From an uncultured Clostridia bacterium (GTDB taxonomy: Bacteria; Bacillota; Clostridia; UBA1381), in NCBI GenBank assembly GCA_934486735.1, contig CAKSQL010000023.1, positions 1 through 46,721 of the forward strand: DNA of 46,721 bases, in the 5' to 3' direction. Position numbers and translations under genes: made by a program. Shown here in pieces: positions 33,100 to 42,015 of this stretch. Position 1 is the stretch's first letter. Each line of letters starts with the position of its first letter. Under the pieces are notes generated by a model, which did not search any database, was not told where the DNA came from, and saw only the letters and a list, made by a program, of their open reading frames with translations.

Positions 33100-36000
33100 A
33101 TGGTGCATGAGGTACAATTAGGTAAAAATACCCGATTGAGTTATTCCAAAATCAATGAAGTTCTGGAAATGCCTAACCTTATTGAGGTGCAGAAAAAATC
33201 CTATCAGTGGTTTTTGGAGGAAGGACTCAGAGAGGTATTCCGCGACATATCTCCGATAGTCGATCATTCCGGACATTTGGTGCTGGAAATTTTCGACTAT
33301 ACCCTCGATTACAATTCAAAATATTCCGTTGAGGAGTGTAAGGAAAGAGATGCAAAATATGCGGCTCCGCTGCGTGTAAATGTACGTCTTATCAATACCG
33401 AGACGGGAGAAATCAAAGAGCAGGAAATTTTCATGGGAGATTTTCCGCTGATGACCGAACAGGGTACCTTCATTATAAATGGTGCGGAACGTGTTATTGT
33501 CAGCCAGCTTGTTCGTTCGCCGGGTATGTACTACGGTTTCGAACGCGACAAGACAGGTAAGCCGCTTTACACTTCGCAGGTAATCCCTTACCGCGGCGCA
33601 TGGCTTGAATACGAGACCGATTCGAACGATGTATTTTATGTAAGAATCGACCGTACAAGAAAAATCCCGGCTACCATTCTTTTAAGAGCAATGGGACTGG
33701 AGTCGAACAGTCAGATTCTTGAAATGTTCGGCGAAGATCCGCGCTTTACAGCTACTTTTGATAAAGACCCGACCACTACACGCGAGGAAGCTCTTTTGGA
33801 GATATACAAGCGTCTGCGTCCGGGCGAGCCGCTCAACGTTGAAAATGCCGAATCACTGATTACAAATATGTTCTTTGACCCGAAGCGTTATGACCTTGCG
33901 CATGTGGGCCGTTACAAATATAATAAGAAGGTTGCGCTTGCGGCAAGGATCGCGGGCAAGACTCTGGCAGAGGATGTTGTTGACCCGAGAACCGGCGAAA
34001 TTATCGCCAATGCCGGCGACGCTCTGAGCCACGAAACTGCCGAAGATATCGAATTTGCAGGCGTGAACAAGGTTGTTCTTTCGGTGGACGAAAACAGAGT
34101 CGTTGTGTTCTCAAATGACATGGTAGATATCCGCGCGTATGTGGATTTCGATGTTTCCGATTTGAATCTTACAAAGGTATGCCGCAGTGTACTGGAGGAG
34201 ATTTTGTCGGGCAAGGACTACAAAGAGGACGGCGAAACTCCGACCGGAGAGGAAATAAAAGAGCAGCTTAAGGCTCGTTATGACGAACTCAGTCCGAAGC
34301 ATATCACGGTTGAGGATATGTTTGCATCGGTAAACTATGTAATCTGTCTTGCAAACGGCGTGGGAACTATCGACGATATCGACCACCTGGGCAACAGACG
34401 TTTAAGATGCGTCGGCGAGCTTTTGCAGAACCAGTTCAGAATAGGTCTTGCAAGAATGGAAAGAGTTGTGCGTGAGCGTATGACAATCCAGGACCTTGAA
34501 ATAATCACACCTCAGACACTTATAAATATTCGTCCGATTATCGCTACAATAAACGAATTTTTCGGATCATCACAGCTGTCGCAGTTCATGGACCAGCCGA
34601 ATCCGCTGGCAGAGCTGAGACACAAAAGAAGAATATCGGCACTCGGTCCCGGCGGTCTTTCGAGAGAACGTGCCGGATTCGAAGTGCGTGACGTTCACTA
34701 CTCGCACTACGGACGCATGTGCCCGATAGAGACGCCTGAAGGACCTAACATCGGTCTGATAACTTCACTTGCCACATTCGCACGTATAAATGAATATGGC
34801 TTTGTTGAAGCGCCTTACAGAAAGGTGGATAAGGAAAATAAGCGTGTTACGGATGAAATCGTATATATGACAGCGGATGTCGAGGATGAATTTATCATCG
34901 CTCAGGCGAACGAGCCGCTGGATGATGAAGGACACTTCCTCGATAAAAAGGTTTCGGCACGTTATCGTGATGAAATATTGGAAGTCCCCGGCGAAGAAAT
35001 CGACTACATGGACGTTTCGCCGCGTCAGCTGGTGTCGGTTGTAACGGCTTGTATCCCGTTCTTGGAGAACGATGACGCTAACCGTGCGCTGATGGGCTCG
35101 AACATGCAATGTCAGGCAGTTCCGCTTCTGACAACCGATTCGGCGATTGTCGGAACGGGCATGGAGCATAAGGTTGCAAAGGACTCCGGTTCGGCTGTTT
35201 TGGCATCCGAGGCAGGAACTGTCGAGAAAGTATCCGCCGATGAAGTTATCATAAAGGGTGACGGAACGGGCGAAAAGCATCGTCACAAGATGATTAAGTT
35301 TGCACGCTCGAACCAGTCGACCTGCATCAATCAAAGACCTATCGTATCTGTCGGCGAGCATGTCGAAAAGGGCGATATAATCGCGGACGGTCCGGCTATG
35401 GACAACGGTGAACTTGCGCTGGGTAAGAACATTCTCATAGGCTTTATGACCTGGGAGGGTTATAACTACGAGGACGCTGTTCTGATAAGCGAGGAGCTTG
35501 TTAAAAACGATGTGTTTACATCGATTCATATAGAAGAATATGAGTGCGAAGCGCGTGATACAAAACTCGGACCAGAGGAGATAACGCGTGATATTCCGAA
35601 TGTTTCGGAGGACGCGCTCAAGGATTTGAACGACCAGGGTATCATCAGAGTCGGTGCAGAGGTTCGCGCCGGGGATATTCTTGTCGGAAAGGTTACGCCT
35701 AAGGGCGAAACCGAGCTGACCGCTGAGGAAAGACTGCTCCGCGCAATATTCGGAGAAAAGGCGAGAGAGGTAAGAGATACCTCGCTGAGAGTTCCTCATG
35801 GTGAAAACGGTATAATCGTTGACGTTAAGAAGTTTATGAGAGAAAACGGCGACGAACTGCCGCCGGGAGTAAATCATGTTGTACGCTGCTATATCGCTCA
35901 GAAGAGAAAGATTTCCGTCGGCGATAAGATGGCGGGACGTCATGGAAATAAGGGTGTCGTTTCAAGAGTTCTTCCGCAGGAGGATATGCCTTTCCTTTCG

Positions 36001-37119
36001 GACGGAACTCCGCTGCAGATTGTGCTTAACCCGTTGGGCGTGCCGTCGCGTATGAACATCGGACAGGTTTTGGAGATGCATTTGGGCTATGCGTTCCGCA
36101 CAATGAGCTTGCAGACACCGGCTGAAATTGCGGCAAGAACAATCAATCTTATTATAGATAAGACCAAGCGCAGACGTATAGATGATGAAATCAAGGCTCA
36201 GATTATCGATGTTCTTGAAAACTCGGGCATAAATGTAAATAAAGACGCGATTATGGCAGAAATTGCGGCAATCCCGGCAATGACCGATGAAATCAAAGCC
36301 GAGGTTGAAGAAATAATCGACTATTGCATGGAATATACAAATACAATTCTCGAAGCCAAGAAAAAGGTCGGCGAGGATGAGTATATCAAGATTGCAACGC
36401 CTGTATTCGACGGTGCTGAGGACGAAAACCTGCGTGAAGCGTTTGTTATGGCGGGACTCAGAACAGACTTTAAGTCGGATGTCTATGACGGACGTACCGG
36501 TGAGAAATTCGATAACGCCGTTACTGTCGGGGTCATGCATTATCTGAAACTCGACCACTTGGTTGACGATAAGATTCACGCGCGTTCGACCGGCCCGTAC
36601 TCGCTTGTTACGCAGCAGCCTTTGGGCGGTAAAGCTCAGTTCGGCGGACAGCGTTTCGGCGAAATGGAGGTTTGGGCGCTCGAAGCATACGGCGCAGCTT
36701 ACACACTTAAAGAAATTCTGACCGTTAAGTCGGACGATATTGTCGGACGTGTAAAGACCTACGAAGCTATCGTAAAGGGCGAAAATATTCCGAAGTCGGG
36801 TATCCCCGAGGCGTTCAAGGTGCTTGTTAAGGAATTGCAGTCGCTTGCGCTCGACATCAGAATACTCGACAGAAACTACGAAGAAATCGACCTTATCAAA
36901 TTCCTGGAGGACGACGATGACGATACCTCGGGTAAGGAAGAGCTTGTTGCAACGATGGAGGACCGCGATTTGTTCAACATGGATGACGAGGATGAGTATG
37001 ACGACGGCATGACCATCGAAGATGTCGATGATATGGACGATGATTATTCCGATCCGCTTTTCGATGATGCGGAAGATCAGGAATTAGAAGAAGATACCAT
37101 TCAGTTTGACGATTTTTAA
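33100..37119 (+). CDS. rpoB: DNA-directed RNA polymerase subunit beta
   Basis: The 1339-residue subunit starts at the ATG at 33100 with GAGGTGAT 7 bases upstream. The rifampicin region is wild type (FFGSSQLSQFMDQPNPLAEL, then HKRRISALGPGGLSRERAGF), so the drug target is predicted sensitive. Other landmarks are HYSHYGRMCPIETPEGPNIG, GYNYEDAVLISE, the basic motif KMAGRHGNKG and SLVTQQPLGGKAQFGGQRFGEMEVWALEA. It is about 145 residues longer than the Bacillus protein. The extra length is an insertion between the LGYAFRT and IATPVFDG motifs (about residues 1000-1095) and a long acidic tail (about 1270-1339, many Asp and Glu). It is co-transcribed with rpoC but has no rplJ-rplL upstream. Confidence 0.98.
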   Translation: MVHEVQLGKNTRLSYSKINEVLEMPNLIEVQKKSYQWFLEEGLREVFRDISPIVDHSGHLVLEIFDYTLDYNSKYSVEECKERDAKYAAPLRVNVRLINTETGEIKEQEIFMGDFPLMTEQGTFIINGAERVIVSQLVRSPGMYYGFERDKTGKPLYTSQVIPYRGAWLEYETDSNDVFYVRIDRTRKIPATILLRAMGLESNSQILEMFGEDPRFTATFDKDPTTTREEALLEIYKRLRPGEPLNVENAESLITNMFFDPKRYDLAHVGRYKYNKKVALAARIAGKTLAEDVVDPRTGEIIANAGDALSHETAEDIEFAGVNKVVLSVDENRVVVFSNDMVDIRAYVDFDVSDLNLTKVCRSVLEEILSGKDYKEDGETPTGEEIKEQLKARYDELSPKHITVEDMFASVNYVICLANGVGTIDDIDHLGNRRLRCVGELLQNQFRIGLARMERVVRERMTIQDLEIITPQTLINIRPIIATINEFFGSSQLSQFMDQPNPLAELRHKRRISALGPGGLSRERAGFEVRDVHYSHYGRMCPIETPEGPNIGLITSLATFARINEYGFVEAPYRKVDKENKRVTDEIVYMTADVEDEFIIAQANEPLDDEGHFLDKKVSARYRDEILEVPGEEIDYMDVSPRQLVSVVTACIPFLENDDANRALMGSNMQCQAVPLLTTDSAIVGTGMEHKVAKDSGSAVLASEAGTVEKVSADEVIIKGDGTGEKHRHKMIKFARSNQSTCINQRPIVSVGEHVEKGDIIADGPAMDNGELALGKNILIGFMTWEGYNYEDAVLISEELVKNDVFTSIHIEEYECEARDTKLGPEEITRDIPNVSEDALKDLNDQGIIRVGAEVRAGDILVGKVTPKGETELTAEERLLRAIFGEKAREVRDTSLRVPHGENGIIVDVKKFMRENGDELPPGVNHVVRCYIAQKRKISVGDKMAGRHGNKGVVSRVLPQEDMPFLSDGTPLQIVLNPLGVPSRMNIGQVLEMHLGYAFRTMSLQTPAEIAARTINLIIDKTKRRRIDDEIKAQIIDVLENSGINVNKDAIMAEIAAIPAMTDEIKAEVEEIIDYCMEYTNTILEAKKKVGEDEYIKIATPVFDGAEDENLREAFVMAGLRTDFKSDVYDGRTGEKFDNAVTVGVMHYLKLDHLVDDKIHARSTGPYSLVTQQPLGGKAQFGGQRFGEMEVWALEAYGAAYTLKEILTVKSDDIVGRVKTYEAIVKGENIPKSGIPEAFKVLVKELQSLALDIRILDRNYEEIDLIKFLEDDDDDTSGKEELVATMEDRDLFNMDDEDEYDDGMTIEDVDDMDDDYSDPLFDDAEDQELEEDTIQFDDF

Positions 37120-37132
37120 GGAGGGTTTTTAA

Positions 37133-40100
37133 ATGGGAACAGAATTTAATTTTGAGGCAATAAAAATCGGCTTGGCCTCCCCTGAAACGATCAGAAAATG
37201 GTCACACGGTGAAGTAAAAAAACCCGAAACCATCAATTATCGTACACTGAAGCCGGAGCGCGACGGTCTGTTTTGCGAGAAAATATTCGGGCCGACAAAG
37301 GACTGGGAGTGTCACTGCGGAAAGTATAAAAAGATACGCTATAAGGGCGTTGTCTGCGACCGCTGCGGTGTTGAGGTAACAAAGTCAAAGGTCAGACGTG
37401 AAAGAATGGGACATATCGAGCTGGCAACGCCGGTGTCTCACATCTGGTATTTTAAGGGAGTGCCGTCGGCACTCAGCCTTATGCTGGATATTTCGCCGAG
37501 AAATCTTGAAAAAATATTGTATTTTGCTGCATATGTTGTCACCGACCCGGGCAAATCCAATCTGGAAAAGAATCAGATTTTGTCCGAGAGGGAATACAGA
37601 GAAGCATATGAAAAATACGGTGATAAGTTCACTGTGGGAATGGGTGCCGAGGCTATTCAGAAGCTTTTGACCGAAATAGATTTGGAAGAGTTGTCGGCAG
37701 ACCTTAAAAAAGAGCTTGAGGGCATACCCGGACAGGGACCCAAAAAGGCAAGAATCATAAAGAGATTGGAAATGGTTGAGGCATTCATTGCATCGGGCAA
37801 TCGTCCGGAGTGGATGATACTAACCGTAATTCCGATTATTCCGCCCGATTTGAGACCTATGGTTCAGCTCGACGGCGGCAGATTCGCCACCAGTGACTTG
37901 AATGATTTGTACAGACGTGTAATCAATCGTAACAACCGTCTGCGCAGACTTTTGGAGCTTGGTGCGCCGGATATTATTATAAGAAACGAAAAGAGAATGC
38001 TGCAGGAAGCGGTTGACGCTCTTATCAATAACGGCAGACGCGGAAGAACAGTAACCGGTCCGGGCAACCGCGCGCTTAAGTCGCTGTCCGATATGCTTAA
38101 AGGTAAACAGGGACGTTTCCGTCAGAACCTGCTCGGTAAGCGTGTTGACTATTCCGGACGTTCGGTTATCGTCGTAGGGCCGGAGCTTAAAATATATCAG
38201 TGCGGCTTGCCTAAAGAAATGGCTATAGAGCTGTTCAAGCCGTTCGTAATGAAAGAACTTGTTGCACGTAATCTGGCACATAATATAAAGAGCGCAAAAC
38301 GTATGGTAGAGCGCGTAAAGCCGGAGGTTTGGGACGTGCTTGAAGATGTAATCAAGGAGCATCCCGTACTGTTGAATCGTGCGCCTACGCTGCACAGACT
38401 GGGTATCCAGGCATTTGAGCCGCGCCTTGTTGACGGCAGAGCGCTTAAGCTGCATCCGTTGGTATGTACTGCTTATAATGCCGACTTCGACGGCGACCAG
38501 ATGGCTGTCCATGTCCCGCTTTCACCCGAGGCACAGGCAGAGGCACGCTTTTTGATGCTCTCCGCAAATAACCTCTTGAAGCCGCAGGACGGACACCCGG
38601 TAACAGTTCCTACACAGGATATGATTTTGGGAAGTTATTATCTGACTTTGGTTAAGCATGACGAGCTGGGCGGTAAGGATTACCCCGAGCGCGACCAAAG
38701 CGAGGAATGGCATCCGCATTGCTATACAAGCTTTGACGAAGCTTTGCTTGCTTATGATAACCATGAACTGGGCTTGCATACGCCCATCAAAATCAGAATC
38801 GAGAAAGATATACACGGCGAGCATCATAAGGCTATGATAGATGCTACAGTCGGAAAGATAATCTTTAATCAGAACATTCCTCAGGATTTGGGAATGGTTG
38901 ACCGTACCAACCCCGAGACGATGTTCGATTTGGAAATCGGATTCGGCGTAACCGTCGGCAAAAAGCAGCTGGGCGATATAATCGGACGCTGCATACGCAC
39001 CCATGGAACAACCGAAACAGCCGAAATCCTTGACCTGATCAAGGCTACAGGCTATAAGTATTCGACGCGCGGAGCAATAACTGTTGCCGTTTCGGATATC
39101 GAAGTTCCGGAGAAGAAAGCGGAAATTCTTGCTGATGCCGAAGGCGAAATTGAAAAGATAACAAAGAAATTCAAACGTGGTCTTCTGACCGATGAGGAAC
39201 GCTATAACCAGGTTATCAAGACATGGGCGGGCGCGTCGGAAAAGGTTACGCAGGCGATGATGGAAAACCTCGGAAAATTCAATCCGATATTTATGATGGC
39301 AGACTCGGGAGCTCGAGGCAGCGTAAACCAGATCAGACAGCTTGCCGCAATGCGCGGACTTATGGCAGATACACAGGGTCGTACAGTCGAAATTCCTATT
39401 CGTGCTAACTTCCGAGAGGGTCTGAACGTTTTGGAATACTTCATTTCATCACATGGTGCGCGTAAAGGTTTGACCGATACCGCGCTCAGAACCGCCGACT
39501 CGGGATATCTGACAAGACGTCTTGTCGATGTATCGCAGGATGTTATCGTTCGCGAGAACGACTGCGGAACGGAGGAAGGCGTTTGGGTTTCGGCAATCAT
39601 GGACGGCAACGAGGTAATCGAGCCGCTTAAGGACCGTATCATTGACCGAGTTGCAAGACAGGATGTTCTGCACCCCGAGACCGATGAAGTTCTTGCGAGA
39701 GAAAATGAGATAATCACACGTGAAGCTGCCGATAAGATTGTTGCGGCAGGAATTAAGGAAGTATATATAAGAAGCATTCTGACCTGTCAGACCAAGACGG
39801 GCGTGTGCTGCAAGTGCTACGGAACCAACTTGGCAACGGGCGAATTGGTAAATGTGGGCGAAGCTGTCGGAATTATAGCGGCTCAGTCAATCGGAGAGCC
39901 GGGTACTCAGCTTACCATGCGTACTTTCCATGCCGGCGGTGTTGCATCGGGCAGCGATATCACACAAGGTTTGCCGCGTATTGAGGAGTTGTTCGAGGCA
40001 AGACGTCCTAAAGGTCTCGCAATCATTTCGGAAATCGGCGGAACGGTCAGCGTTATCGAACAGAAGCGTAAGCGTGAAGTTACCGTTACCAACGATGAAA

Positions 40101-40717
40101 TCGGCGAAGCAAGAACATATATTATTCCTTACGGCTCAAATATAAGAGTTTCGGATGGCGATGTGATTGAAAAGGGTGATCCTTTGACAGCCGGTTCAAT
40201 AAACCCGAACGATATTCTGAGAATCAAGGGCCCGCGCGATGTGCAGGACTATATCACGCGAGAAGTTCAGAGAACGTATCGTATGCAGGGTGTTGATATC
40301 AACGATAAACACGTTGAGGTTATTACTCGCCAGATGCTCAGAAAGGTTAGAGTTGAGGATTCCGGAGATACAGATTTGCTGATCGGTTCACTGGTTGATA
40401 TTTTCGAGCTTAAGGAAGCTAATCAGAAGCTCGCTGAGGAAAATCCGAACGGTATTCCGGCAACATCCACGCCGGTGCTTTTGGGTATCACCAAGGCATC
40501 GCTCGCGACGGATTCGTTCCTGTCGGCGGCATCGTTCCAGGAGACAACCAAGGTCCTCACCGAAGCTGCTATCAAGGGTAAGGTTGACCCGCTGGTAGGC
40601 CTTAAGGAAAATGTTATCATCGGTAAGCTCATGCCTGCCGGAACAGGTATGCCGATTTATAAAGATGTCGGCATAACCATCGACGGTCAGGAAGTTGACG
40701 AATCGGAAATTAACTAA
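37133..40717 (+). CDS. rpoC: DNA-directed RNA polymerase subunit beta'
   Basis: GGAGGG precedes the ATG, 13 bases after rpoB. The 1194 residues include the N-terminal zinc site (CHCGKY...CDRCG), the catalytic magnesium loop NADFDGDQMAVHVPLS, the bridge-helix and trigger-loop region (about 780-960; IIAAQSIGEPGTQLTMRTFHAGG) and the second cysteine set CQTKTGVCCKCYG. The length is close to the Bacillus subunit and no large insertion was seen. A strong terminator follows 13 bases after the stop, so rpsL-rpsG-fus are not part of this transcript, unlike in many bacteria. Confidence 0.98.
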   Translation: MGTEFNFEAIKIGLASPETIRKWSHGEVKKPETINYRTLKPERDGLFCEKIFGPTKDWECHCGKYKKIRYKGVVCDRCGVEVTKSKVRRERMGHIELATPVSHIWYFKGVPSALSLMLDISPRNLEKILYFAAYVVTDPGKSNLEKNQILSEREYREAYEKYGDKFTVGMGAEAIQKLLTEIDLEELSADLKKELEGIPGQGPKKARIIKRLEMVEAFIASGNRPEWMILTVIPIIPPDLRPMVQLDGGRFATSDLNDLYRRVINRNNRLRRLLELGAPDIIIRNEKRMLQEAVDALINNGRRGRTVTGPGNRALKSLSDMLKGKQGRFRQNLLGKRVDYSGRSVIVVGPELKIYQCGLPKEMAIELFKPFVMKELVARNLAHNIKSAKRMVERVKPEVWDVLEDVIKEHPVLLNRAPTLHRLGIQAFEPRLVDGRALKLHPLVCTAYNADFDGDQMAVHVPLSPEAQAEARFLMLSANNLLKPQDGHPVTVPTQDMILGSYYLTLVKHDELGGKDYPERDQSEEWHPHCYTSFDEALLAYDNHELGLHTPIKIRIEKDIHGEHHKAMIDATVGKIIFNQNIPQDLGMVDRTNPETMFDLEIGFGVTVGKKQLGDIIGRCIRTHGTTETAEILDLIKATGYKYSTRGAITVAVSDIEVPEKKAEILADAEGEIEKITKKFKRGLLTDEERYNQVIKTWAGASEKVTQAMMENLGKFNPIFMMADSGARGSVNQIRQLAAMRGLMADTQGRTVEIPIRANFREGLNVLEYFISSHGARKGLTDTALRTADSGYLTRRLVDVSQDVIVRENDCGTEEGVWVSAIMDGNEVIEPLKDRIIDRVARQDVLHPETDEVLARENEIITREAADKIVAAGIKEVYIRSILTCQTKTGVCCKCYGTNLATGELVNVGEAVGIIAAQSIGEPGTQLTMRTFHAGGVASGSDITQGLPRIEELFEARRPKGLAIISEIGGTVSVIEQKRKREVTVTNDEIGEARTYIIPYGSNIRVSDGDVIEKGDPLTAGSINPNDILRIKGPRDVQDYITREVQRTYRMQGVDINDKHVEVITRQMLRKVRVEDSGDTDLLIGSLVDIFELKEANQKLAEENPNGIPATSTPVLLGITKASLATDSFLSAASFQETTKVLTEAAIKGKVDPLVGLKENVIIGKLMPAGTGMPIYKDVGITIDGQEVDESEIN

Positions 40718-40730
40718 ATAGGTAATTAAA

Positions 40731-40767
40731 AACAAGAATCTCAGATAATGAGGTTCTTGTTTTTTTG
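40731..40767 (+). terminator. Terminator of rpoB-rpoC
   Basis: AACAAGAATCTCA pairs with TGAGGTTCTTGTT (one T-G pair) around a 5-base loop and runs into seven T. Confidence 0.92.
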
Positions 40768-40918
40768 TGCGCCTTTAATTTTTTTTGACGTGATTATAAT
40801 AATTGGTTATCTGTAATATGTATTGTTGTTCACTTTTCGACAATATCAATTATTGTATATGCCAAACTAAGCTTTAAGGCATGCGGATATATTTTTAAAA
40901 TAAAATATACTATTTTTA

Positions 40919-40947
40919 TTGACAGCCGGTACAAATCATGATATAAT
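40919..40947 (+). promoter_or_regulatory. Consensus promoter of the TetR gene
   Basis: TTGACA (40919-40924) and TATAAT (40942-40947) are 17 bases apart. The -10 runs into the palindrome at 40945-40964. Confidence 0.85.
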
Positions 40948-40964
40948 TGGTTTATAAACCAATT
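40945..40964. promoter_or_regulatory. TetR-type operator (20-bp perfect palindrome)
   Basis: AATTGGTTTATAAACCAATT is a perfect palindrome overlapping the -10 and the expected start site, the usual place for an autorepressing TetR dimer. A related half site (AATTGGTTAT) lies upstream near 40801-40810. Confidence 0.8.
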
Positions 40965-40978
40965 AAAAGGAGGTTAAT

Positions 40979-41665
40979 ATGAGCAGAAGATATAACAAAG
41001 AGGAATCAAAGCGGCGAATTTTGTCTGCATGTGTGAGTTTATTCATTCATAAAGGATATCATAACACCACGCTTTCCGAAATTCTGACAGAGGCAAATGT
41101 GACAAGTTCAACATTTCAGAACATATTCCAGTCAAAAGACGGCGTTTTGCTTGATTTGACCGAGTTCATGTTCGACAGCCAGTTCAAGGCGGCGCGCAGT
41201 GTGGGGGAACTTGCCCCGGCATGTATATACGCCGCCGAGACATCAATTCAGATGACGATTGCTGAACTTAATGAGAATCTGAGAGATGTTTACATTGAGG
41301 CATATTCGGCAGGAAGAACGTCGGAATACATATTTGAGCGTACTTCACATGAGCTTTATAAGCTTTTCGGGACATACAATCCGACATTTTCTGAAAGCGA
41401 TTTCTACGAATTGGAAATCGGGACGGCAGGAATTATGCGCAACTATATGGCAAAAAAATGCGATATGTATTTCACGCTCGAAAGAAAACTCGAACGTTTT
41501 CTGAATATGAGTCTTGGTGCATACAATGTGCCGGAGGAGGAAAGGGTGACAGCGATAAAGTTTGTTCTCGGAATTGACATTCGAAGGGTGGCAAATAAAA
41601 TTATGCAGGAGCTTTTTTGTGCACTTGCAATGCATTTTGAATTTGACTTGGGAAAGGGGAAATAA
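40979..41665 (+). CDS. TetR/AcrR-family repressor
   Basis: AGGAGG is 7 bases before the ATG. Residues about 10-55 form the TetR helix-turn-helix (RRILSACVSLFIHKGYHNTT, then TSSTFQNIFQSKDGVLLDL). The remaining 170 residues are a helical ligand domain I cannot assign. The perfect palindrome across its promoter shows likely autoregulation. The next gene on the strand is the beta-helix surface protein, 350 bases away beyond two hairpin elements; regulation of it is possible but not shown. No efflux pump gene is adjacent. Confidence 0.88.
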   Translation: MSRRYNKEESKRRILSACVSLFIHKGYHNTTLSEILTEANVTSSTFQNIFQSKDGVLLDLTEFMFDSQFKAARSVGELAPACIYAAETSIQMTIAELNENLRDVYIEAYSAGRTSEYIFERTSHELYKLFGTYNPTFSESDFYELEIGTAGIMRNYMAKKCDMYFTLERKLERFLNMSLGAYNVPEEERVTAIKFVLGIDIRRVANKIMQELFCALAMHFEFDLGKGK

Positions 41666-41684
41666 AAGAAAAAAGGAGGAAAAA

Positions 41685-41783
41685 GTCTGAATAAAATCGC
41701 CCATCTCGCACTTTTGCGCTCGCTCGCGTACGCAAGTACGCGTCGTTCGTTTAAAAGCACAATCTGAACGATTTTCTTTTAGA
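41685..41783. repeat. Tandem hairpin element, copy 1
   Basis: The copy starts with a 23-bp sequence at 41685-41707 and ends with a 20-bp sequence at 41760-41779, both shared with copy 2. The ends pair with each other (AAAATCG with CGATTTT and further pairs), and the centre is a perfect stem CGCGTAC-GCAA-GTACGCG (41725-41742). The whole 99 bp can form one long imperfect hairpin; many mismatches become G-T pairs on the minus strand. Confidence 0.7.
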
Positions 41784-41789
41784 CTTACA

Positions 41790-41970
41790 GTCTGAATAAA
41801 ATCGCCCATCTCACCATTTTCAAAAGCTCGAAGTACCCTCGTACGAAGCAGTGGCGTTACCTAAATCAAAGATTTAGAACGCTCTTGCATGGCACTCGTT
41901 GCCAAATTGAAAATTTGGACTCGGGCGCAATCGCTTTTTCAAATGGCAATCTGAACGATTTTCTTTCAGA
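41790..41970. repeat. Tandem hairpin element, copy 2 (different core)
   Basis: Identical to copy 1 for the first 23 bases (41790-41812) and for 20 bases near the end (41947-41966), but the 130-bp core differs. It has its own hairpins: GCGTT and CTAAATC with GATTTAG and AACGC (about 41853-41881), and CCAAATT with AATTTGG (about 41902-41918). The outer arms CCATTTTC and GAAAATGG-like text pair again. No protein is encoded. Confidence 0.7.
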
Positions 41971-42015
41971 ATTACAGTTTTGTGCCTTGCGGCACAGGAA
42001 GGAATGGTTATAAAT

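Noticed and set aside
34765..35943. Long minus-strand open frame of 392 codons inside rpoB
   Set aside because: Antisense shadow of a highly conserved gene; no ribosome site and no protein-like features.
41685..41970. CRISPR array or repeat-spacer structure
   Set aside because: Only two units exist, with unequal lengths and repeats at both ends of each unit rather than regularly spaced direct repeats.
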